Assembly (NCBI RefSeq): GCF_050003625.1
Contig: NC_134398.1
Span: forward strand, 75,197,635 to 75,261,634
Reading direction: 5' to 3'
From: Haematobia irritans
Taxonomy: Eukaryota > Arthropoda > Insecta > Diptera > Muscidae
DNA: 64,000 nt
The position numbers and the translations under genes were made by a program. The notes under the pieces were generated by a model. It was not told the origin of the DNA and ran no database searches. It saw nothing but the letters and a program-made list of their open reading frames with translations. The stretch's first letter is position 1. The number at the start of each line of letters is the position of its first letter. Of the stretch, positions 34,251 to 44,189 are shown in pieces.

Positions 34251-36288
34251 ATACCCTCCACCATAGAATGGTGAGGGGGGTATAATAAGTTTGTCATTCC
34301 GTTTGTAACACATCGAAATATCGATTTCCGACTATATAAGGTATATATATTCTTGATCAGGGAGAAATTCTAAGACGATATAACGATGTCCGTCTGTCCG
34401 TCTGTCTGTCTGTCTGTTGTAATCACGCTACAGTCTTCAATAATGAAGCAATCGTGCTGAAATTTTGCACAAACTCGTCTTTTGTCTGCAGGCAGGTCAA
34501 GTTCGAAGATGGGCTATATCGGTCCAGGTTTTGATATAGTCCCCATATAAACCGAACTCCCGATTTGGGGTCTTGGGCTTATAGAAATCGTAGATTTTAT
34601 CCAATTTGCCTGAAATTGGAAATCTAGAGGTATTGTAGGACCACAAATACGTGTGCCAAAAATTGTGAGTATCGATCCATATTTTGGTATAGCCCCCATA
34701 TAGACCGATCTCCCGATTTTACTTCTTGGGCTTATATAAATCGTAGTTTTTATCGAATTTGCCTGAAATTTGAAATCTAGAGGTATTTGATGACCATAAA
34801 GAGGTGTGCCAAAAATGGTGAGTATCGGTCCATATTTTGGTATAGCCCCCACATAGACCGATCTCCCGATTTTACTTCTTGGGCTTATAGAACCGCAGTT
34901 TTTATCCAATTTGCCTGAAATTTGAAATCTAGAGGTATTTTATGACCATAAAGAGGTGTGCCAAAAATGGTGAGTATCGGTCCATGTTTTGGTATAGCCC
35001 CCATATAGACCGATCTCCCGATTTTACTTCTTGGGCTTATAGAACCCGCAGTTTTTATTCAATTTATCTGAAATTGGAAATCTAGAGGTATTGTAAGACC
35101 ACAAATGCGTGTGCCAAAAATTGTGAGTATCGATCCATATTTTGGTATAGCCCCCATATAGACCGATCTCCCGATTTTATTCTTGGGCTTATAGAAATCG
35201 TAGTTTTTATCGAATTTGCCTGAAATTTGAAATCTAGAGGTATTTTATGACCATAAAGAGGTGTGCCAAAAATGGTGAGTATCGGTCCATATTTTGGTAT
35301 AGCCCCCACATAGACCGATCTCCCGATTTTACTTCTTGGGCTTATAGAAACCGCAGTTTTTATCCAATTTATCTGAATTTGGAAATCAAAAGGTACTTTA
35401 GAACCGTAAAGAGGTGTGCCAAAAATGGTGAGCATCGGTCCATGTTTTGGTATGGTGCCGATATAAACCGACCTCCCGATTTGGGGTCTTGGGCTTAAAG
35501 AAACCGTAGTTTTTATCCAATTTGCCTGAAATTGGAAATCTAGATGTATTTTAGGACCATAAATAGGTGTGCCGAAAATGATGAGTATCGGCCAATATTT
35601 TGGTATAGCCCCCATGTAGACCTATTTCCCGATTTTACTCCTTGGGCTTCTAGAATCCAAAGTTTTTATCCATTTTGCCTGAAATTGGAAATCAAGAGGT
35701 ATTTTCGGGCCATAAAGAGGTGTGCCGAAAACGTTGAGTATCGGTCCATATTTTAGTATAGCCCCCATAAGAACGATTTCCAGATTTAACTCCTTGGGTT
35801 TCTAGAAACCGTAGTTTTTATCTGATTTGCGTGAAATTCTAAATATTCTGGTATTTGAGGCTCAGAAAAACGTGTATCGGATTAAGTTTTTATCGGTCCA
35901 TTTGGTAATGCCTCCATAAAGACCGACTTCACTTCTTGAGGGTGTAGAAGGCCAACTGATCATGAAAATTGCTTGAAACTCAATGTAAAATTTCCACATT
36001 TTACTTCCCGGGTGAAAATCTACAGATTTAAGATTTCAAATCAAGACGTTATTTTATAATTTTCTTGCACACTTACAAGAGATGTTAATAATTCCTCTAA
36101 AACTCTAACAAAAATTGTTCTTATAAATCCAGAACCTGATATAGTCCTCATAGGTGAAATCTTTAAATTTATCTTCCGGAAGTGTCCTCAAGCCCTCCTG
36201 AAATTTCAAAGGAAACCCTAATATTTGGTTCATGGTGGTGGGTATTTAAGATTCGGCCCGGCCGAACTTATTGCTGTATATACATGTT
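34251..36288 (+). mobile_element. Family C element C2, inserted in B4
   Basis: About 2.04 kb. Starts ATACCCTCCACCATAG, with the GGGGGGTATAATAAG arm, (GTCY)n at about 34387-34420, eight to nine modules and the end TTCGGCCCGGCCGAA, TATACATGTT. After it, B-type sequence resumes (ACTAACATTGTGTTGCACCC). Minus-strand frames such as 35615-35082 arise from the 51-codon module period. Confidence 0.8.
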
Positions 36289-36693
36289 TTTACTAACATT
36301 GTGTTGCACCCTAGTGCATTAGCCGACTTAAATTTTGAGTCTATAGATTTTGTAGAAGTCTATCAAATTCTGTCCAGATCGAGTGATATTTGAATGTATG
36401 TATTTGGGACAAACCTTTATATATAGCCCCCAACACATTTGACGGATGTGATATGGTATCGAAAATTTAGATCTACAAAGTGATGCAGCGCATTAGCCGA
36501 CTTAAATGTAAAATCTATAAGTATTGCAGAACTCTGTACGGATCTGCTCAGATATACAGAATATATGTGTATTGATTCATATAGCATCCAACACATTGGA
36601 CGGATTTGATATGGTATCGAAAATGTGGACTTACAAAGTGGTGAAGGGTATAATATAGTCGGCCCCGCCCGACTTTGGACTTTCCTTACTTGT
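36289..36693 (+). repeat. Tail of B4/D2 with internal rearrangement
   Basis: B-type 3' end, with a second related tail segment joined at about 36485 (GATGCAGCGCATTAGCC). Finishes with the GC hairpin and CTTACTTGTT. Confidence 0.6.
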
Positions 36694-37525
36694 TTTTTAC
36701 TATCATTGTGTTTCACACTAGTGCATTATAGGGTTTCCATATGGATAATTTTCAAAAGAGAACTTTCGCTTTAAAAAGAGAACATTTTAACTAAAAAAGA
36801 GCTTACAATAAAAAAATTCTTTATTAAATAATTAATAATTTTATTTTATTGATGTTAAAATTAAAATAATAATAGTTTCTAATGATAGAAACAACGAAAT
36901 AAATATATAATAAAACAATAAAAATAAAATAAAAGAATTACATTTTCTTAAAAAATAAACAAAATAAATTGACAGCGACAACGTATTGGCGTATTTACGT
37001 CGTACGTTCAATTACATCTATTTATAATTTTTACTCCGTACGTCGAAACGTCGCAATTGTGTTCCGGCCTTTAATTTGTCAACAGATTTAACCCAGTAAA
37101 CAATTAGTGGCGAACAACTGTGGCGAATTCCTACTAAATAAATAAAATCCCATCAATCTAGGATTTTTTTTTTTTGAAATAGAGTACATAAAGAGCACTG
37201 TTGGACGTAAAAATACGGCACCAAAAAACGAGAGTGAACAAAAGGATACGAACACAAAAAGAGGACATGTTCTCTTTAAAAGAGATGTAATGGACAGCCT
37301 AGTGCATTAGCCGACTTAAATTTTGAGTCTATAGAATTTGTAGAAGTCTATCAAATTCTGTCCAGATTGAGTGATATCTAAATGTATGTATTTGGGACAA
37401 ACCTCTATATATTCAGCACCCAACACATTTGACGGATGTGATATGGTATCGAAAATTTAGATCTACAAAGTGGTGCAGGGTATAATATAGTCGGCCCCGC
37501 CCGACTTTAGACTTTCCTTACTTGT
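36694..37525 (+). repeat. Family B 3'-end unit split by hAT-like MITE
   Basis: Begins TTTTACTATCATTGTGTTTC, is interrupted at GTGCATTA by the MITE, and continues with GCCGACTTAAATTTTGAG to the GC hairpin and CTTACTTGTT. Confidence 0.75.
36729..37301. mobile_element. 573 bp hAT-like MITE
   Basis: Terminal inverted repeats TAGGGTTTCCAT and the complement of TAGGCTGTCCAT, flanked by an exact 8 bp duplication GTGCATTA (36721-36728 and 37302-37309). The 8 bp TSD and TAGGG-type ends fit the hAT superfamily. AT-rich interior without a transposase. RAGAGAAC-type motifs occur near both ends. Confidence 0.85.
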
Positions 37526-38061
37526 TTTTTACATTGAATAATAAAAATTTCAATACACTTTCAATTTCAACATATTTTCCTAAATATTCTTAATATGTTT
37601 TTTTTCTAAACTACCGATAAAATATTAATAACTTTCATTTAAAAGCTTTAATAAACAAACACCAATATATGTCTCAAAAATGCAAGGATATTCCATGCCT
37701 TTATATTCCATTATACTGTTTAAAAGATGCAACAACCCACGCCAACGCCAACTATACAACTGAAGCATGCCAACCAAAACCAAGCAAAACCAAAACATTC
37801 CTACAACAACAAAAACACATGTGCCTTTATTGAAAACAACACCTCATCCAGCCAAACAAACCATCCGCGAATAACAAACACACACAAACCACTAAATGAA
37901 CAAAAATAAAAACAACCCCATGCTCATGTATACACAACATACCCAGCCCTCGCTACCATTTATTATTAATGCATTACTCTCGCTCAAACAAAACTCAAGT
38001 AACATCATCTTTACATTAATCACATTCCACTATGCCGATAAAGATCTCTGTACTATGCATT
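37526..38061. other. Unassigned DNA
   Basis: No recognisable gene or repeat. A CA-rich plus-strand stretch (37727-37909) gives a low-complexity frame rich in N, Q, T and P that I do not consider a gene. Confidence 0.4.
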
Positions 38062-39045
38062 CCCAGCAAAAACTAGGTAACCACATCTCATTACAATTGA
38101 CATTACCAGGAGTAAAGCTGTCATTACACATTGCATTACATTGCGGCGAGTTATAATGACTAACTTGTAATGACAAAAATAAATACTTCTCGGTAATTTT
38201 CGAATTATTATTTTCAAATTTTTAGTCAGTTGTAGTTAACGAATTAATAAAAAAGAATAAATGATGGCACCATTAGGTATAATTATTAACATAATCGAGC
38301 ACTTACATAAAAAATCAAAAAGAATATGTAATGTAACGGTAATTCTGAAAAATTTTCCGTTAAGAAATTTTTATCACAAATATTTCATAATAATTGTGTT
38401 TAATCACATTATCATATTATGTTTTAAATAAATGCTTTCTTATACCTCATTCACATTACATTTCCAAAATGCGCTTAAACTAAATTTCAAATGCCATTTG
38501 CCTTATAAAAAAGAGTCTTAAAATCCACTTTTAGTAGATTTCGAACTTTATGTGAATTGGCTATTGGATATATTATAACGTAATTCACGAATCCAACTCC
38601 CTTAAACAACCTACATTTATTTAGATTTTAAGTGTGAAATTAATTTGCGTGTAATCTTATTTAGATTATTTATTAGATTTTTTGTTTATTTATACAATAT
38701 TCGTTTCTATTCAAGTAGTTCTCCTATTACAGCATCACTCGCCATATTTTTATCCATTGTAATCGGCGATAGAAATCAATATTTTCGAGATTTGGTTGGC
38801 TGAGACAATAAATGGCTATTTTGCAAACTTTGGTGTATCTACGAATAAGTCATTACATATTAGGTGATTATATGCTTTAAATGCACTATTTATTTTATGG
38901 CCGAAAGTATGCCTGGGGAGAAGTACTTTCCTTCTAGGACATGCGTATGTAAATGTAATCCGAAGCGATGCCAATTAATAAGTGGTTATTAATTTTTAAA
39001 TAGGCTTACCTACAAGATTACCGGGTAATGAGATTTTTTGCTGGG
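38062..39045. mobile_element. MITE candidate with CCCAGCAAAAA ends
   Basis: CCCAGCAAAAA at 38062-38072 and TTTTTTGCTGGG at about 39034-39045 form terminal inverted repeats. Both ends continue with related ATCTCATTAC / GTAATGAGAT motifs. CCCAGCAAAAAA also starts a different repeat at 63026. No clear target duplication is seen, so boundaries are tentative. Confidence 0.5.
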
Positions 39046-39811
39046 TTAGTTCATCGCATCTGCTGACAATTTATTCTAAGAATAATATTCGTAAAGGCAC
39101 ACCAGGTTATGAACGATGAAACGTTTAACTTAAAATTTGCAAATCTTCATGAAATGTTGTCTACCATTTTTGAAGAAAATATCTATAAATGTAATTACAT
39201 GTGAACTAAAAATATTTCATTGGGTAATTTTCTACCAACAATTATTAACTATAGAAATTGTCAGTAAGAAATTGCTATCCACTTTCAAGTTCATTTTTCG
39301 AAAAAAATATACAAAAAAAAAAATCTTATAGTAAATTGCACTTCTTATATAGAAAGTACTTTACATTTCACAAGTAGTTTTATACAAGTAATTTTATAGT
39401 TAATTTTCGTTGAAGATATGAAAAATGAACTAAAATTCTGGAAAATTTTGTAATAAATTATTGTAAAAATCTGCTTAAATTTAAGAGACACTTTTATTTC
39501 TGTGCGGATATTGGGAAAGAAGTTTTTACAAGATATGTCGAACCATGTAAGTAGTGTAATAGAAGATCGATTGCGTCATGTCCGTTCGATAAATATGTCG
39601 GATTCAAATGCGACATGCGAATGCGACAACGAACCTAACCGCTCAATAGATACACAAACTGGAGGACATAAATAATATTAGGACTATCAAAATTAATAAA
39701 CCTACGATATTGAAAACTTGCCAAAAACCACAACCGACTTTAAAAATAATCACTTCATATTGCAAAAGACTTGAAGAATATACGAAGGCCAGAAAAAGAA
39801 TAATTTCGGAC
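39046..39811. other. Unassigned DNA
   Basis: AT-rich sequence between the MITE candidate and the gag fragment. In its right part (about 39700-39811) it may hold decayed downstream gag, since the gag frame closes at 39812 earlier than expected. Confidence 0.35.
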
Positions 39812-40645
39812 TTATCGCAAAGCCATCGCACAAAAAAGTTGTTTATCAGTAATGCCATATATTATGTTATCTATGAGCTCATCTTCGGAAATGTCTAAAT
39901 GAGAAGCCAGCTCAATTTTGTCATTATAATAATCTACGAAAGATTCATTATATTTCCACATACGTGCCTCAAACTTTCGTCTCATTACGAGTTTTGACTC
40001 CTTCATAGAAAAAACTGCTTCCATTTCTTCTAACAATTCGCTTACATTTTGGGCAGCGAAATTGGGTTTGGAGTGCAACCAAGCCTGCACTTTTCCTTTA
40101 AGTTTACTTAATAAAAGCGCTTTAGCAGTGACATCATTCACATCGTAAACTTTGACTATGCTAAGGAATTGATTTATCCATATTTCTGGGTACACTTTTC
40201 CATTATAATCAGGAACAATATCCTTAATAACGACAAAAGACGAATCTATTTTGCCACGGTTGCTGTCATCCATTTTTTGATCTGAACAATATTTTGTTTT
40301 CGGCATACTTTCAAAGCCATGACAGACATTTTTTCCCACCACTGCACTCTTCAGGAGCTCGTTCTCTCGGCGAAGCAATTCTTTTTCACGTTTTACAATA
40401 TCCAGCTCCTTTTTTATCAAATTGTACTGCACCAATTTGTTTTTCTCATACAAAGCTTCAAAATTTTGAGTTATATTATTTTCTGGCATACCTTTTTCTT
40501 CCGATGCAACTATTTCATCATCGCTTTTTCTTGGAAAGATAGATGTTGCTCCAATTTCAGCATTCTCACAATTTTCCACAATTTTGCCGCTTGCCTTCTC
40601 ATCATCGTGAGCATCATCAATGTCATCTTCCACATTAACCAACAT
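39812..40645 (-). pseudogene. Ty3/gypsy-type gag fragment
   Basis: A 277-codon frame. Residues about 60-100 form a charged coiled coil (KKELDIVKREKELLRRENELL). Residues about 150-270 match the retrotransposon Gag capsid domain: WINQFLSIVKVYDV, AKALLLSKLKGKVQAWLHS, and MRRKFEARMWKYNESFVDYY. Such domains assemble into capsids. No zinc knuckle follows; the frame ends at a stop where family members usually continue, so it looks truncated. It is separate from the pol remains at 44190-46990. A domesticated gag (Arc-like) is possible in principle, but flanking LTR-like sequence at 41017-41461 argues for a decayed element. Confidence 0.65.
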
Positions 40646-41016
40646 TTCAGGACATTCTCCTCGTTCTAGGGGATCAATCTCTTAATACCAATGTATTTTT
40701 TGTACCCGATGATGATTTTCCAAGTCGTTGCAACCAAAACCGCAATTGAGGCACTGTATAATCTTTAGCACAAATATTCTCCATTATTGCAAAAGCACTG
40801 GGAAAAAAATTTATATCCCACTTCTGAAAATTGTAGTATGACCGTAGTCCGAATAAAACACAATACGCCTGCTTCGTTCTTCAAATATTTTCAAACTAAA
40901 ACTCATTTTTATTCATATGACAATTAAAGTTGATCCAAAGTCTAATCGAAAATAACTTAGCATGCTATGACAAATAAAAACTCAAAGACTACTTGAACAA
41001 ATGTAACATTCCATGT
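40646..41016. other. Presumed leader of the gag-bearing element
   Basis: AT-rich region between the gag start and the LTR-like sequence. No primer-binding site recognised. Confidence 0.3.
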
Positions 41017-41461
41017 TGTTAACACATAAATACAGAAAGTACAATATTGAAACTACTTAGACTAAAATATATTAATATAATAACAAGTATATATAGCATA
41101 GGTAACTGTTTGGGTATTAAAAGTATTATACATATATCTTCTTAATCCAAAGGATACCTTATTGCTACACGATTTAAAGATTTTTGGAGTAGAGTTCGCT
41201 CTACGAGAAAAAATAATGGCAGATGATATGAGATCAGATATTTAAATGGGTTGATTAAGAGAGAGAAATTTTTAGAAACAAACATTTCGATATGAAAAAA
41301 AGAAAAAGAACATAAAAGAATTTCCGGAAAATACAATAAAATTATATGAAAGATTCTAACAAGTGATGACGTAATTTTATCGTTACAATTTGAAATTTTA
41401 AATTAACGGAAACTAATTTAAATAAAGTGAAATCTAGAAATATTACGTTTTTCATATAACA
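41017..41461 (-). repeat. LTR-like fragment related to the LTR at 43583-44179
   Basis: The part at about 41356-41446 (CAAGTGATGACGTAATTTTA ... AAATCTAGAAATATTA) is clearly homologous to 44077-44165 of the gypsy LTR, and both sit next to a ...TAACA end. TGTTAAC at 41017 could be the other end. It would be the 5' LTR of the element whose gag is at 39812-40645. The homology is seen; the outer boundary is a guess. Confidence 0.45.
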
Positions 41462-41501
41462 TACTACAATAAAATACTAAACTAAAATCTAATTTTTTTA
41501 G

Positions 41502-41737
41502 CAGTGGGATGACGCCCTGGCCGAGACAGCAGAGTATAATGTAAGAAGCTGTGTGTTTGCACACGATGAATGTCGCAGTACTAAAAAATTTCGAATGGCT
41601 GGACAAAATATTTACACAGCAAAAACCAAAAATTTATCTATTACTGTGAAAGGATTTATAAAAGAGGCCCTACTGTTATGGTTTGATGAACAAGTTGATG
41701 CTAATTATACAGTATTAGGATCCTATCAAAAAACGGA
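41502..41737 (+). CDS. CAP/antigen-5-like protein, one internal exon
   Basis: The exon is bounded by a pyrimidine tract with TTTTTTTAG before 41502 and by a consensus donor A|GTAAGT at 41738. It encodes 78 codons plus two bases with no stop. The start QWDDALAETAEYNVRSC and then HDECRSTKKFRMAGQNIY match the first half of the CAP (SCP/antigen 5) domain, including the conserved histidine and cysteines and the GQN turn. Later WFDEQVDAN fits the next helix. CAP proteins of flies are mostly secreted, often in gut or salivary gland (family knowledge). The signal-peptide exon and the C-terminal exon are not visible: upstream lies LTR-derived DNA, downstream mariner and gypsy remains. It may be a host gene with transposon-filled introns, or a stranded fragment. 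Confidence 0.75.
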
Positions 41738-41867
41738 GTAAGTTATTATGAAGCTACATATAATGATCATAGATAATTGCTATATGAATTATAATTGCAA
41801 ATAAATCACATTTTTCTTATATGTATAGTCAAATTTGGAAAACTTGATTGTCCCGTGTAAAAATGGA

Positions 41868-42125
41868 TGGATCTAATTGGATATGATCAGATCTCAAAAT
41901 GGGCCCCTTTGGATCTAACAAGATATGATGCGATGTAATAAGATATATCTAGATATAATCCCATATATGACAAGATCTAACATCAGATCTATCTACATAT
42001 AGGGCTATATATAATTATATCTAAGGCATTAGATCTAGGCCAATTTTGATATCAGATCTAATTCTATTGCAATTTGATATAATCATATCATATCTTACAG
42101 ATCTAATTAGATCTCTCAATTTCCA
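41868..42125. repeat. AGATCT/GATAT-rich degenerate repeat, possible MITE
   Basis: About 260 bp dense in AGATCT, GGATCTAA and GATATGATC motifs. The ends are roughly inverted (AATGGATGGATCTAATTGG and the complement of AATGGAAATTGAGAGATCT). No target duplication is resolved. Confidence 0.45.
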
Positions 42126-42769
42126 TTGGGGATTTTAAAATATCAAAAATAAGCCGTTTGCTAATTTTTTTCATGTAATGGTCTCTTGAATAAAATAGTA
42201 TAACTTGCTCAGGAAGGTACGCAAAATTTCAAGTCAATGAAATCCTTCATTCATTTCAATTGAGGCACCAAGAAAGGCCTCGGTACCACCTTGGACACAG
42301 GGACTGATTCGGGAATTCTTCAAAACACTGATATCCTGGAATAAAGATTTAGATTGTTTCAAAAACGTTAAGCTAACATTTCCACGTACACTTACTTCCT
42401 AACTATTTATCTACCCTGAAGTTTTCCTACAAGGTATATATAACGCATAGACATCACACATGATTTGTTTGGTCGAATTCTTCTTCCACATCAAGAGAAA
42501 TCATGCAGTATTCATCTTCAGACATCCCTCTCAGGAAATGACCCGTTATTACAAATGTAAAGTGTGACAACTGAGACCTTGGGAACATTAGTATATGTAG
42601 TGAGCGCATTAACTCACCTATGTTATTTTTTAGCTGATAAAATCACAGTAATTATGATGCATCCTGACATTGAAATCTGAACTATAACGAGAAAAAGAAA
42701 CAAACGAATGGATAATTGGTCTTGAACTAATTTCTTTTAATTGTCACAATTCCTTATATATACAAGATA
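42126..42769. other. Unassigned DNA
   Basis: No gene or repeat recognised between the AGATCT-rich repeat and the mariner element. I searched it for the next CAP exon and found none. Confidence 0.4.
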
Positions 42770-43582
42770 CGAGGGCAGTTCGGAAACTTCTTAGCCTAGC
42801 ACAAAAAGCGCGGTATAAACAGAAAAAAGTTAAGTGTTTAGGAAACTTCCATCTCTGTTATGAACACATGTTAAATTTTGTTTCGATCTGGCAACTCCTT
42901 CATATAGAAACAGGTGTTCAAAAAAGACGCATCCGCAATTTTTTTACAACTGAAAAATTAGAAATGCGTGTCATTAAATATTTACATAAAAAAGTTTTAT
43001 CGGGACAAGAAATTCATAATGTTATGGTGAATGTGTTAGGTGAAAGTGCTCCTTCATATGCAACAGTAAAAAAGCATTGAAGATGAACCACGTAGTGGAC
43101 GTCCAAAAACAGCAACAACAACAGAAATTGTAGCCAAAGTGCATGATATGGTATTAAATGATCGACGAAAAAAAGTGCGTGAAATTGCTAATATCATGGG
43201 CATCTCAAATGATCGAGTCCATTTAATTTTGCATGGAGAAATACAAATGAAAAAGCTTTTTGCAAAACGGGTGCCGTATTTGTAAACAGTCGATCAAAAA
43301 CGCATAAGAATGAACATTTCTCAAACTTGTTTGGATCGTTTTAAGCGAAATAAAATGGATTTTAAGCGTCGTTTCATAACTGTTGATGAGACATGGATCC
43401 ACCACTATACTCCAGAGATAAAAGAACAATCCAAACAATGGACTGAAGCTAGAGGAAGTGCCCCAAAGAAGGCAAAAACATTTCAATCGGCTGGTAAGGT
43501 TATGGCAACGGGTTTTTGGGACCTCAAAGGTATTTTATTGATTGACTATCTACAAAAGGGTAAAACAATAATGTCAGAGTAC
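42770..43582 (+). mobile_element. mariner element, cut by a gypsy LTR
   Basis: Left end CGAGGGCAGTTCGG follows TA at 42768-42769, as expected for a mariner. The element breaks at 43582 where the LTR of the gypsy-type element begins. Its right half is not found elsewhere in the window. Confidence 0.75.
42868..43582 (+). pseudogene. mariner transposase, broken
   Basis: Recognisable pieces are a helix-turn-helix part (MRVIKYLHKKVLSGQEIH), the linker DEPRSGRPKT, and the first catalytic region VDETWIHHYTPEIKEQSKQW with its aspartate. Defects seen: a small deletion with loss of frame at about 43078 (stop TGA), a stop TAA near 43281, and truncation at 43582 before the second and third catalytic acids. 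Mariner transposases cut and paste their own DNA at TA. This copy is dead. Confidence 0.85.
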
Positions 43583-44179
43583 TGTTATGTTTTTATATTG
43601 AGGCGTATTTAATTACCCGATAATTAAAACACAGTTCTTTTCAAATAACGACAATCTACAATTTATTTGTTTAACTGATTGGTTTCACTTATTTGCTCTA
43701 CGATGTGTACTGTATAAACTTTAGCTTACGACTCACTTCACAGCTCCCTGTGTCAGCTCTTTTATAGTACTGTATAACGATATCGAAAATTCTCGGTCGT
43801 TTGACCTATAATATTCTAGACTATTCTACTACCTGGTAGATGTCGCACGGCGACATCGCACATATTTATCGGCCCATGCTCATTGTTTTGGCTACAATCA
43901 ACTGGAACATTCTACTCTGGCAGATGTCGCACAGGCATAGATGACTATCATATTAGCACAACTACAACAATAAGCAATGAAGATAACAAAACAAAAAGGG
44001 GTTACTTTACAATGAACGATTGGGAAACTAAGAACACAAAAGATGTTTAGGAAAGTACTAGAAAATAAAGAAATGATTTTGACAAGTGATGGCGTAATTT
44101 GACTCTTACAATTTGAAAATTTAAATTAACGGAAACTAATTTGAATAAACTTAAATCTAGATATATCAAATTCGTAACA
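43583..44179 (-). repeat. 3' LTR of Ty3/gypsy element
   Basis: 597 bp starting TGTTATG and ending CGTAACA, so with short TGTTA/TAACA inverted ends. It lies between the mariner break and the polypurine-like stretch GCGGGAGGCAG (minus strand, just above 44179) that follows the pol stop. The matching 5' LTR is not in the window. Its inner part is homologous to 41356-41446. Confidence 0.8.
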
Positions 44180-44189
44180 CTGCCTCCCG

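Noticed and set aside
35082..35615. 177-codon minus-strand frame
   Set aside because: Family C modules read in the periodic frame, as above.
37727..38156. Two small plus frames rich in N, Q, T, P and K
   Set aside because: CA-rich low-complexity sequence, no domain; the second overlaps the end of a MITE candidate.
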